This document shows, piece by piece, positions 1 through 6,341 of a stretch of 6,777 bases of DNA. The DNA is from Treponema sp. (GTDB lineage: Bacteria > Spirochaetota > Spirochaetia > Treponematales > Breznakiellaceae): contig JAIRXN010000131.1 in the NCBI GenBank assembly GCA_031268245.1, positions 1 through 6,777 of the forward strand. Direction: 5' to 3'. Position numbers and translations under genes: made by a program. The notes beneath the pieces were generated by a model. The model made no database searches, was not told the DNA's origin, and was given only the letters and a program-made list of their open reading frames with translations. How positions within the stretch are numbered: the stretch's first letter is position 1; each line of letters begins with the position of its first letter.

Positions 1-104
1 CCGTTATTGCACATTTTGACGGGGCAGACCATGATACAGCGATGACAGTTAGCGCACTTGTCTTCCAATACATGTATAACCGGACGCAGACCCTTTGTTT
101 CCAT
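1..104 (-). CDS. N-terminal fragment of a [4Fe-4S] ferredoxin-domain protein, possibly FeFe-hydrogenase-like
   Basis: Only the first 34 codons lie in the window; the gene continues past the left edge. The ATG at 104-102 is fixed by a strong Shine-Dalgarno six bases upstream. The peptide has a short lead-in (METKGLRPVIHVLEDK) and then a four-cysteine cluster motif, C17-x2-C20-x2-C23-x3-C27-P28, with a further C32. This motif binds one [4Fe-4S] cluster. The form CxNCHRCxxxCPVKxCN resembles the start of proteins annotated as hydrogenase large-subunit C-terminal domain proteins, often fused to PAS or phosphatase domains and proposed as H2 or redox sensors in anaerobes. That family assignment is recalled, not shown by this fragment. 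A plain ferredoxin or another Fe-S oxidoreductase remains possible. The gene lies downstream of trkH on the same strand but has its own apparent promoter, so it is probably a separate transcription unit. Confidence 0.75.
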   Translation of the reverse strand, partial: METKGLRPVIHVLEDKCANCHRCIMVCPVKMCNN

Positions 105-110
105 CTTGAT

Positions 111-118
111 TCCTCCTT
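111..118 (-). promoter_or_regulatory. Strong Shine-Dalgarno for the [4Fe-4S] protein gene
   Basis: On the minus strand this reads AAGGAGGA, a near-perfect anti-16S match, with a six-base spacer (ATCAAG) before the ATG at 104. It decides the start codon. It contrasts with trkA and secA in this window, which have no comparable site. Confidence 0.85.
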
Positions 119-154
119 AAAAATGTTCCTTCGATATTCCGGTTCATCTACGAT

Positions 155-183
155 ATTTTAGAGCAGTTTCTGCCTTGTTTCAA
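155..183 (-). promoter_or_regulatory. Sigma-70-type promoter for the [4Fe-4S] protein gene
   Basis: Read on the minus strand, a -35 hexamer TTGAAA (183-178) is followed by exactly 17 bases and a -10 hexamer TAAAAT (160-155). Each hexamer matches the consensus at five of six positions. Transcription would start near 148, leaving a leader of about 45 bases that contains the strong ribosome binding site. The promoter sits in the 168-bp gap after trkH, which supports independent expression from trkAH. No transcription data are available, so the assignment rests on hexamers and spacing alone. Confidence 0.6.
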
Positions 184-272
184 CAGGAAAGCAAGCCGGG
201 TTAATTTTTTTATCATCGTCACCGGGTTCATCATGAGGCCGATATGCGGGGAGTAAGTTCGGTTATACCATT

Positions 273-1850
273 TTACCGCCAGTAGTCTCTGGAAAAAAAC
301 ACTATGGCAGTCCACAATTCAAGCCGGCCGGCGATCATGATAAACGACAGAACCCATTTTACATAACCGGGAAGGGCGGCGACAATGGCGGTTTGTTCCA
401 AAAGCCCCGGATCGAGGCCGATGTTTCCCAGGCTGATAAGGGCGATACTGAATGAGACTGCGTGGTTAAGACCGGAACTTGCCACGACAAGGGTGGATAC
501 GGCAAGAAGGACAAAATAAAGGAAGATAAAGCCGGCGACCCCGTAGACAACGTCTTTTCTGCCGACCTTGTTGTTAAGACGGACCGAAAAAACTCCCCTG
601 GGATAGAGTATCTTTTTTAGCTCGTTCCCCGACTGCTTAAAAAGAACCACGTGGCGGATCACCTTGATCCCGCCCGCCGTGGAGCCGGAACATCCGCCTA
701 TAAACATCAGGATAAAAAGCACTACCAACGCTGCGGGTGTCAGTAAACTCTGGCCTGTTGTAGCTAAACCTGTCGTCGTAATGATGCTGACGGTGTAAAA
801 GAAAGCCATTCGAATGCCTGTCCCGGCGCCTCCTTCGGGCGCGTCCGGATAGTCCGGCAGCGCGGGCTTCCAATCCGGGCGCATAACGGAAACGGCGCAG
901 ATTACCGTGGCGGCACATACAATAAGAAGGTACGCCTTGGCTTCGCTGTTGTTCCACACTTCTTTCCATTTGCGCTGCATCAGGCGGAACAGCAGGCTAA
1001 AGTTAAAGCCCGCCAGAAGCATAAAAACCGCAGCTATCCAGTCGATGACCGGCGAATGCCAGTAGGCAAGGCCGTTATTGCGGGAACTGAAGCCTCCCGT
1101 CGCCATCGTAGAAAAGGCGTGAACGACGGCGTCAAACCATCCCATGCCCGCGAAGACCAGGAAGACGGTCTCCAGCGCGGTAAGGCCGATGTAGATAAGC
1201 CAGAGGATTTTGGCTGTTTCGGTTATTTTCGGGGTGATACGATCCTTATCCGGCCCCGGGGCTTCCGCTTTGAGCATCTGGAAACCGCCCGCGCCGAGAA
1301 ACGGGAAAAGGGCGACGGTGAGAACCACCATGCCCATGCCTCCGAGCCAGTGGGTTTCGGCGCGCCAGAAAAGCAGGGAGTACGGCATCGCTTCCACGTC
1401 CTGTATGATGGACGTTCCTGTGGTAGTAAAGCCGGAAACACTTTCAAAAACGGCGTCGGTAAAATGAGGAATACGGCCCGAAACAAAATAAGGCAGGGCG
1501 CCGAGCAGGCAGGCCGCGGCCCAGGCAAGAAACACCAGCATAAAGCCGTCGGAAGCGGTAAAACGCAGGGGCAGTTTCCGGGTTGCGGCCAGCACGGGAA
1601 CGGACAGGGCGGCGGCAAGAATTATTGTAAACGCAAAGCTCTCTGTCATGTCCCTTTCAGAAAAAAAAGCGGCGGCCGTGAGGGGAAAGATCATCGCGAG
1701 CGCGTAGAGCAAAACAAGCAGGAAGAGGAGCCGTATAATAACGGCCTTTCTGCCGAAAAAAGGCTTTTTTGGAACGGTCCAGATTATCTTTTTCGATAAA
1801 ATTCCCGGCGTTTCGCATTTTCCGCGCCGATTCACCCGCTGCGGGTTCAC
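273..1850 (-). CDS. trkH: TrkH/KtrB-family potassium uptake channel subunit
   Basis: This is the integral membrane, ion-conducting subunit of a Trk/Ktr potassium uptake system; it moves K+ inward under control of the cytoplasmic TrkA subunit. The 525-residue protein shows the four membrane-pore-membrane repeats of the superfamily. Filter-like segments are TTTGTS (142-147), TMATGGFS (248-255), TTTGLATTG (358-366) and, more divergent, LGNIGLDPG (474-482). Other family landmarks are RAETHWLGGMG (163-173), AGFNFSLLFR (280-289), the GGCSGSTAGGIKVIR loop (385-399) and AGRLELWT (507-514) near the C-terminus. The first membrane segment begins near residue 36 after a basic, hydrophilic N-terminus. The start is a GTG whose last two bases lie in the TGA stop of trkA (GTGA overlap), preceded by a G-rich GGGGA about six bases away, so translational coupling is likely. 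A second in-frame GTG at codon 6 is an alternative. No recognisable intrinsic terminator follows the stop. Confidence 0.95.
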   Translation of the reverse strand: MNPQRVNRRGKCETPGILSKKIIWTVPKKPFFGRKAVIIRLLFLLVLLYALAMIFPLTAAAFFSERDMTESFAFTIILAAALSVPVLAATRKLPLRFTASDGFMLVFLAWAAACLLGALPYFVSGRIPHFTDAVFESVSGFTTTGTSIIQDVEAMPYSLLFWRAETHWLGGMGMVVLTVALFPFLGAGGFQMLKAEAPGPDKDRITPKITETAKILWLIYIGLTALETVFLVFAGMGWFDAVVHAFSTMATGGFSSRNNGLAYWHSPVIDWIAAVFMLLAGFNFSLLFRLMQRKWKEVWNNSEAKAYLLIVCAATVICAVSVMRPDWKPALPDYPDAPEGGAGTGIRMAFFYTVSIITTTGLATTGQSLLTPAALVVLFILMFIGGCSGSTAGGIKVIRHVVLFKQSGNELKKILYPRGVFSVRLNNKVGRKDVVYGVAGFIFLYFVLLAVSTLVVASSGLNHAVSFSIALISLGNIGLDPGLLEQTAIVAALPGYVKWVLSFIMIAGRLELWTAIVFFSRDYWR

Positions 1851-3334
1851 TGTTTTTCCCCGAAAATTTTTGTAATTTCCGTTTCCATTCCATTCGGGGC
1901 GATGAGCAGGATACGGTGGCCCGCGGTGTAGACATAGTCTCCGTGGGGAATAAAATCATCTTCCGGTACGGGACCCGCGGTTTCGGCGTGTTCCCCGGAG
2001 TAGTCCGCGGCCCGTTTTGTCGGATCAACCAGCATCACCAGAGATCCTTCGGGAAGCTGAAATTCTTTAAGGGCTTTCCCTTCGGCCGGGGAATTCGGAG
2101 ATATGACGATTTCAAGGATCCTTACGCTGCCGTCTCCGATACGATGAAGGCCCCTCATGCCGTCTCCGAAGAGCTTTGAAAGTATCGAATCCACGACAAC
2201 GGATTTCATCGGGATAACCACGTCAACGCCAAGCTGTCTGGCGATTGCCGCATAACCCGATCCGGTAACCATGGTGATTGCCCGCTGTACTCCGCGTGAT
2301 TTGAGGTACACGGCGGTGATGATGTTGAGTTCCTGATGTTCCGTAGCGGTCACGACAAGATCAAGGTCGTCGATTCTTTCTTCGGCGATAAAACTTTCGT
2401 CGGAAATATCTTCGTTGAGGATCAGCGCTTCGGGAAAACGGGCGGCAAGATCCTTGCAGATTCCGTAATCCTGCTCAATGATGATCAGATTTTTTAAACT
2501 TTTGGGCACGAGGGTTTTCAGGATCGAGAAAAAATTTTTGCCGTTTTTCTTCGGCCCGGCTTCGCCCGTTTCACCACGGAGAAGTCCCGCGGCGATAAGC
2601 GAACCGAGTCTTCCTCCGCCTACGATGCCGATCTTTCTGATCTGCTTTTCGGCCCCGCCCGCCAGACGGAATCCTTCGTCAAGCACGTCCTCCTTTGCAA
2701 GAAGATGGATACGGTCCCCGGCGGCAAGTTTTGTCGTTCCTTCCGGGAGTATGCATTTTCCCCGGCGCTCCAGAAGGGTTACGAGACTTTCCCCTTCAAG
2801 CACCGTCCGGAATTCGGTAAGGGCAATGCCGTCAAACGGGGATTCCGCACCGATGTCGATGGAACCCAGTTCATAGTCCGTTCCCGTGAAGGAAAGGATG
2901 TCGCCGACGGCGCCGTGCCCGATGGCATCGAGGGCGGAACGGGCGGCTTCTACATCGGGATGAATGAAAAAGTCTATGCCTAAGGCGCTGTGTTTTTCGC
3001 CGATGTTCTGAAAGTTCCTGCGTACGTACTCGTCGTTTCTGACGCTGGCAATCTTGAGCAGTCCTGTATAAGATGCCGCCAGGCCGCAGATGATCATGTT
3101 GACTTCGTCCGACTCGGTAACGCAGACCAGGGCGCCGGCTTTGGCTATGCCCGCCTCTTCCAGGGTAGAAACGCTGTTGCCTTCATCGTGGAGGACCATA
3201 CAGTCAAGCCGGTTTGATACATGCCTGGCCCGTTCCTCGTTGGATTCTATGATCGAAACGTCGTGTTTTTCTTCGATAAGATGCCGCGCCAGTTGGAAAC
3301 CCACATGCCCGGCCCCGACGATAATGATGTGCAT
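1847..3334 (-). CDS. trkA: TrkA potassium uptake regulatory subunit (two RCK modules)
   Basis: This cytoplasmic peripheral subunit binds nucleotide and gates TrkH. The 495-residue protein is a tandem of two RCK modules, the TrkA layout, rather than the single module of KtrA. Module 1 starts MHIIIVGAGHVG with the Rossmann glycine loop GAGHVG at 7-12 and the acidic residue E30 at the end of the second strand, typical of NAD(H) binding; a TrkA-C domain follows at about 140-220. Module 2 has its loop GGGRLG at 239-244 and its acidic strand end IIIEQD at 284-289, with a second TrkA-C domain at about 390-480. Two stretches look inserted relative to the usual fold: about 252-280 (basic, between the loop and the second strand of module 2) and about 440-465 (acidic, inside the last TrkA-C domain). 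The start fits the family N-terminus exactly, although no Shine-Dalgarno precedes it. The stop overlaps the trkH start by four bases. Confidence 0.95.
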   Translation of the reverse strand: MHIIIVGAGHVGFQLARHLIEEKHDVSIIESNEERARHVSNRLDCMVLHDEGNSVSTLEEAGIAKAGALVCVTESDEVNMIICGLAASYTGLLKIASVRNDEYVRRNFQNIGEKHSALGIDFFIHPDVEAARSALDAIGHGAVGDILSFTGTDYELGSIDIGAESPFDGIALTEFRTVLEGESLVTLLERRGKCILPEGTTKLAAGDRIHLLAKEDVLDEGFRLAGGAEKQIRKIGIVGGGRLGSLIAAGLLRGETGEAGPKKNGKNFFSILKTLVPKSLKNLIIIEQDYGICKDLAARFPEALILNEDISDESFIAEERIDDLDLVVTATEHQELNIITAVYLKSRGVQRAITMVTGSGYAAIARQLGVDVVIPMKSVVVDSILSKLFGDGMRGLHRIGDGSVRILEIVISPNSPAEGKALKEFQLPEGSLVMLVDPTKRAADYSGEHAETAGPVPEDDFIPHGDYVYTAGHRILLIAPNGMETEITKIFGEKQ

Positions 3335-3345
3335 GATACATACAT

Positions 3346-3351
3346 AATATA
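3346..3351 (-). promoter_or_regulatory. Possible -10 element for trkA-trkH
   Basis: On the minus strand TATATT lies 11 bases upstream of the trkA ATG, in a locally AT-rich stretch (ACTATATTATGTATGTATC). Seventeen bases further up, the -35 position holds TGGAAT, only a three-of-six match. If this is the true -10, transcription would begin within a few bases of the ATG, giving a nearly leaderless message; that would fit the absence of a ribosome binding site. The alternative is a promoter further upstream with a structured leader. Confidence 0.3.
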
Positions 3352-3354
3352 GTA

Positions 3355-3379
3355 CGGTGCGGAGCTTTATTCCACACCG
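3355..3379. repeat. Dyad between the divergent trkA and secA genes
   Basis: The plus strand has CGGTG-C-GGA, then a seven-base loop GCTTTAT, then TCC-A-CACCG. As DNA this is an eight-pair inverted repeat with one central mismatch. As minus-strand RNA the mismatch becomes a G-U wobble, giving a continuous nine-pair, GC-rich stem. It lies 21 bases upstream of the trkA ATG and overlaps the likely trkA -35 position. It could be an operator or a hairpin in the trkA leader. No T-run follows on either strand, so a terminator is unlikely. Confidence 0.5.
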
Positions 3380-3417
3380 GCGTAAAAGGCGGGCGGCTTT
3401 TCAGGGAACATAGGAGT

Positions 3418-3474
3418 ATGCCGGCGCCGCCAAAGCAGCCATTTCTTCAAGGTCTTCACCTTTTCCCGGTATAA
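3418..3474 (+). CDS. Possible 18-codon leader ORF ahead of secA
   Basis: An ATG at 3418 opens a short frame encoding MPAPPKQPFLQGLHLFPV, ending in TAA at 3472-3474, 15 bases before the secA ATG. An AGGAG at 3412-3416 precedes it, but only one base separates it from the ATG, which is closer than a working Shine-Dalgarno normally sits. The peptide is proline-rich. Its closeness to secA recalls the SecM leader that controls secA in enterobacteria, but the peptide has no signal sequence and nothing like the SecM arrest motif. It may well be chance. Confidence 0.2.
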   Translation: MPAPPKQPFLQGLHLFPV

Positions 3475-3489
3475 GAGTATCTTAAAAGT

Positions 3490-6246
3490 ATGTTGGAAAA
3501 AATCATCAAGGCCTTTTTCGGTTCCCAGCACGAGAGGGATCTTAAGGCCCTGCAGCCCATATTGCTCATGGTAAATGAAAAAGAAGCCTGGGCTTCCGCC
3601 CTTTCCGCGGAAGAATTTCCGGTCATGACGGTCCGGTTCAGAGAACGCTACGCGGGCGGCGAAAGCCTGGACAGTCTGCTTCCGGAAGCATTTGCCCTCT
3701 GCCGGGAGGCGGCCCGCAGGACTCTGGGAGAACGGCCCTATGATGTGCAGGTTCTCGGTTCCATCGTGCTCCACCAGGGGAAGATTGCGGAACTGAAAAC
3801 AGGTGAAGGCAAGACACTGATGAGTGTGGCGCCCGCGTACCTCAACTCCATTCCCGGCAAGGGAATCCACATGGTCACGGTGAACGACTACCTGGCCGAG
3901 CGCGATGCCAACTGGATGCGCCCCATATTCAGCTACCTGGGGGTAAGTGTCGGTACCATACTTTCCAACATGGACAATGAGCGGAGGAAGGAAAACTACA
4001 ACTGCGACATTACCTACGGTACCAATAATGAATTCGGCTTTGATTACCTTCGGGATAACATGCTCTGGGAACTGGGAAAAAGGGTTCAGCGGGAGCATCA
4101 TTACTGTATTGTTGACGAGATTGACTCCATCCTCATTGACGAAGCCCGGACTCCCCTGATCATCTCGGGAGCGGCGGAAGACGATACCTTCAAATTTGCC
4201 GAGGTAAACCGGCTTCTGGGTTCTCTGGAAGAGGTGCAGAAAAAGGAAGACGGGGAATATCCCGATGAGACCCAGGGTGAAGAGGTAATCGGCGATTACA
4301 AGCTCAACGAAAAGAACAAGAATATCAGTTTTACCAACGCGGGGCTTACCACGATTGAAAAACTCCTCCAGAAGAGGAATCTTATCAAGGGCGCCATCGT
4401 AGATGAAGAAAATTTTGAATACATTCACTACTTTACCCAGGCTCTGCGGGCCCACAAGCTCTTCCGCATTGATGTTGACTATGTGGTGCAGGACGGGCTG
4501 GTGCAGATAGTCGACGAGTTTACCGGACGCATTCTCCACGGACGCCGCTATTCCGACGGGCTCCATCAGGCCATCGAGGCAAAGGAACATATAAAAATTG
4601 CCCAGCGCAACCGGACTCTGGCTACAATTACCTTCCAGAATTACTTTAGGATGTATAAAAAAATATCCGGCATGACAGGAACCGCGGACACGGAAGCGGT
4701 GGAGTTCAGTAAAATATACAATCTCGATGTAGTGGTTGTGCCTACAAACCTCCCCGTTGCCCGCAATGACGAAGACGATGTGGTTTACCTTAACGAAGAG
4801 GACAAGTTCAAAGCCCTCTCCGACGAGATTGCCGAAGCCTACGGTAAGGGTCAGCCGATGCTGGTTGGGACTGTCTCCATCGAAAAGTCGGAAAAACTTT
4901 CTTCTCTGCTTACCCGGCGGGGGGTAAAGCATGAGGTGCTCAACGCCAAGAACCATGCCCGGGAAGCGCTGATCATAGCCGAGGCGGGCTCCAAAAAGGC
5001 GGTTACCATCGCCACCAACATGGCGGGCCGCGGTACCGACATTAAACTGGGCGGCAATCCCGAGTCCCGTGCCAGGCGGCGTGCAGGTACAGGGGCAAGT
5101 CCCGAAGAATACAACGTGATATTTCAGGAAGAACATTCCAAATGGCTAAAGGATTACGAAGAGGTTAAATCTCTGGGCGGGCTCTATGTTATAGGTACGG
5201 AACGGCACGAAAGCCGGCGTATCGACAACCAACTCCGGGGCCGTTCAGGCCGGCAGGGAGATCCGGGACGATCCAAATTCTTCATCAGCATGGACGATGA
5301 TCTGATGCGTCTCTTTGGCGGAGAGAACATAAAAAATATCATGGGAAAAATCGGCATGGAGGAAGGGGAACCGATCTACCATCCCTGGCTCAACCGGAGC
5401 ATTGAGCGGGCCCAGAAGAAGGTTGAAGAGCGGAACTTTGAGATCCGCAAGCATCTTCTTGAGTATGACGATGTACTGAACCAGCAGCGAAAATTCATCT
5501 ATGAACAGAGGGATGCAATACTTCTGGATAATGAATTAAAGAACCGGGTAAACGAGGCAAGCGCCGACATGGCTGCCGATCTCATCGACGCATACCGGAG
5601 CGGCCAGCGGCGGGACACGGGGGCGGCATACCGGGAATTGCTTGCCGCACTCAAGGAAAAATTCGGCCTTGTTCTGAAAAGCGAAACCGGGCAGACTCCC
5701 AATCCTGAATCGCTTGAGAAAACCATTCTTGAGGCTCTGGAAAGGGACATTGATGAAAAGGAAACCATTCTGCCCCCCGGCTACCTTAACCTCATTATCA
5801 GGCGGCAGTATCTGGTAGCCATTGACCGCAAATGGCTGGATCATCTGGAAAACATGGAAGCGCTGCGGGAGGCAGTGTACCTGCGAAGTTATGCCCAGAA
5901 GAACCCGCTTACCGAATACAAGGTTGAAGGGTTTCAGATCTTCGATTCGATGATAGGGGACATACGGCAGGAGATTGCAGGAAAGATGCATCTGATGCGG
6001 ATTCAGATTTCCGGAAGCCGTGAGCCCTCCTCCGCTCCGGCGCAGTCTTCAGAACCGAATGTCTATGCAAGCCACGGTTCCATGACGGCCTTTGGGGCTG
6101 CATCCGAAGCCGCGCAGACCAGGAACGGCCCTGCCGCTTCCCGTCCGGAAAACGCCACGGTGGTGAGAAGCTACCCCAAGGTCGGCCGCAACGACCCCTG
6201 TCCCTGCGGTTCAGGCAAGAAGTACAAGCATTGTCATGGAAGATAA
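3490..6246 (+). CDS. secA: SecA preprotein translocase ATPase
   Basis: SecA is the ATP-driven motor that pushes unfolded preproteins through SecYEG. The 918-residue product is full length (E. coli SecA has 901). NBD1 carries the Q-motif glutamine Q87, Walker A KTGEGKT (103-109) and Walker B DEID (209-212). The preprotein-binding domain spans roughly 228-370. GMTGTA is at 394-399. NBD2 contains TNMAGRGTDIKLGGNP (509-524) and the arginine-finger region QLRGRSGRQGDPG (581-593). The helical scaffold begins near 630 (EYDDVLNQQRKF at 658-669) and its final part includes the KWLDHLENMEALRE stretch from 781. A variable linker (about 842-895) leads to the zinc motif CPCGSGKKYKHCH (904-916), with C904, C906, C915 and H914 or H916 as ligands; this motif typically binds SecB or ribosomes. 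The ATG matches the usual N-terminus, though no good Shine-Dalgarno is visible. The gene stands alone: divergent from trkA, convergent with the SPOR gene. Confidence 0.98.
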   Translation: MLEKIIKAFFGSQHERDLKALQPILLMVNEKEAWASALSAEEFPVMTVRFRERYAGGESLDSLLPEAFALCREAARRTLGERPYDVQVLGSIVLHQGKIAELKTGEGKTLMSVAPAYLNSIPGKGIHMVTVNDYLAERDANWMRPIFSYLGVSVGTILSNMDNERRKENYNCDITYGTNNEFGFDYLRDNMLWELGKRVQREHHYCIVDEIDSILIDEARTPLIISGAAEDDTFKFAEVNRLLGSLEEVQKKEDGEYPDETQGEEVIGDYKLNEKNKNISFTNAGLTTIEKLLQKRNLIKGAIVDEENFEYIHYFTQALRAHKLFRIDVDYVVQDGLVQIVDEFTGRILHGRRYSDGLHQAIEAKEHIKIAQRNRTLATITFQNYFRMYKKISGMTGTADTEAVEFSKIYNLDVVVVPTNLPVARNDEDDVVYLNEEDKFKALSDEIAEAYGKGQPMLVGTVSIEKSEKLSSLLTRRGVKHEVLNAKNHAREALIIAEAGSKKAVTIATNMAGRGTDIKLGGNPESRARRRAGTGASPEEYNVIFQEEHSKWLKDYEEVKSLGGLYVIGTERHESRRIDNQLRGRSGRQGDPGRSKFFISMDDDLMRLFGGENIKNIMGKIGMEEGEPIYHPWLNRSIERAQKKVEERNFEIRKHLLEYDDVLNQQRKFIYEQRDAILLDNELKNRVNEASADMAADLIDAYRSGQRRDTGAAYRELLAALKEKFGLVLKSETGQTPNPESLEKTILEALERDIDEKETILPPGYLNLIIRRQYLVAIDRKWLDHLENMEALREAVYLRSYAQKNPLTEYKVEGFQIFDSMIGDIRQEIAGKMHLMRIQISGSREPSSAPAQSSEPNVYASHGSMTAFGAASEAAQTRNGPAASRPENATVVRSYPKVGRNDPCPCGSGKKYKHCHGR

Positions 6247-6250
6247 TTTG

Positions 6251-6283
6251 TCTGTCCATAAAGCCGGTTACTGTACGGATAGA
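6251..6283. repeat. Imperfect inverted repeat just after secA
   Basis: TCTGTCCATA (6251-6260) can pair with TACGGATAGA (6274-6283), forming ten positions with one mismatch and one G-U wobble around a 13-base loop. It begins four bases after the secA stop. No T-run follows. It could be a secondary mRNA-stabilising hairpin, or chance. Confidence 0.25.
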
Positions 6284-6291
6284 ACTAGGGA

Positions 6292-6327
6292 AGCGCTGAT
6301 TTATGCAACCGAGCATAAATCAGCGCT
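6292..6327. repeat. Perfect 15-bp-arm palindrome in the convergent spacer; possible bidirectional terminator or dispersed repeat
   Basis: AGCGCTGATTTATGC (6292-6306) is followed by a six-base loop AACCGA and the exact reverse complement GCATAAATCAGCGCT (6313-6327). It lies between secA (ends 6246) and the SPOR gene (ends 6342), where a shared transcription terminator is expected. However, the flanks are poor in T: the plus strand continues ACTTTAACG and the minus strand TTCCCTAG, so it is not a classic intrinsic terminator. Perfect arms of this length with mixed composition also suit a dispersed palindromic repeat or the fused ends of a small mobile element. Confidence 0.6.
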
Positions 6328-6341
6328 ACTTTAACGTGATG

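Noticed and set aside
196..228. T-run after a GC stretch (CCGGGTTAATTTTTTTA) as an intrinsic terminator for trkH
   Set aside because: The T-run is on the plus strand while trkH is read from the minus strand, and the GC stretches (CCGGGTT at 196 and 222) are direct, not inverted, repeats, so no stem forms.
1056..1799. Open frame of 247 codons on the plus strand opposite trkH
   Set aside because: The translation is a Lys/Gly/Arg-rich, low-complexity product typical of an antisense shadow; trkH is clearly the real gene.
3384..3431. GC-rich GGCGGC (3392-3397) pairing with GCCGCC (3426-3431), and CGGCGCCG (3422-3429) as a regulatory hairpin
   Set aside because: The stem is only six pairs with a 28-base loop in a GC-rich background; such matches are expected by chance.
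3472..3477. TATAAG before secA as its -10 element, or TAAGAG as its ribosome binding site
   Set aside because: No reasonable -35 lies at 16-18 bases (best is TTCAAG, three of six), and the purine stretch is too weak and too far from the ATG to support a site.
3367..5136. Open frame of 589 codons on the minus strand, antisense to secA
   Set aside because: It lies wholly opposite the strongly conserved N-terminal and motor domains of SecA, resembles no family, and its openness is explained by the codon bias of secA.
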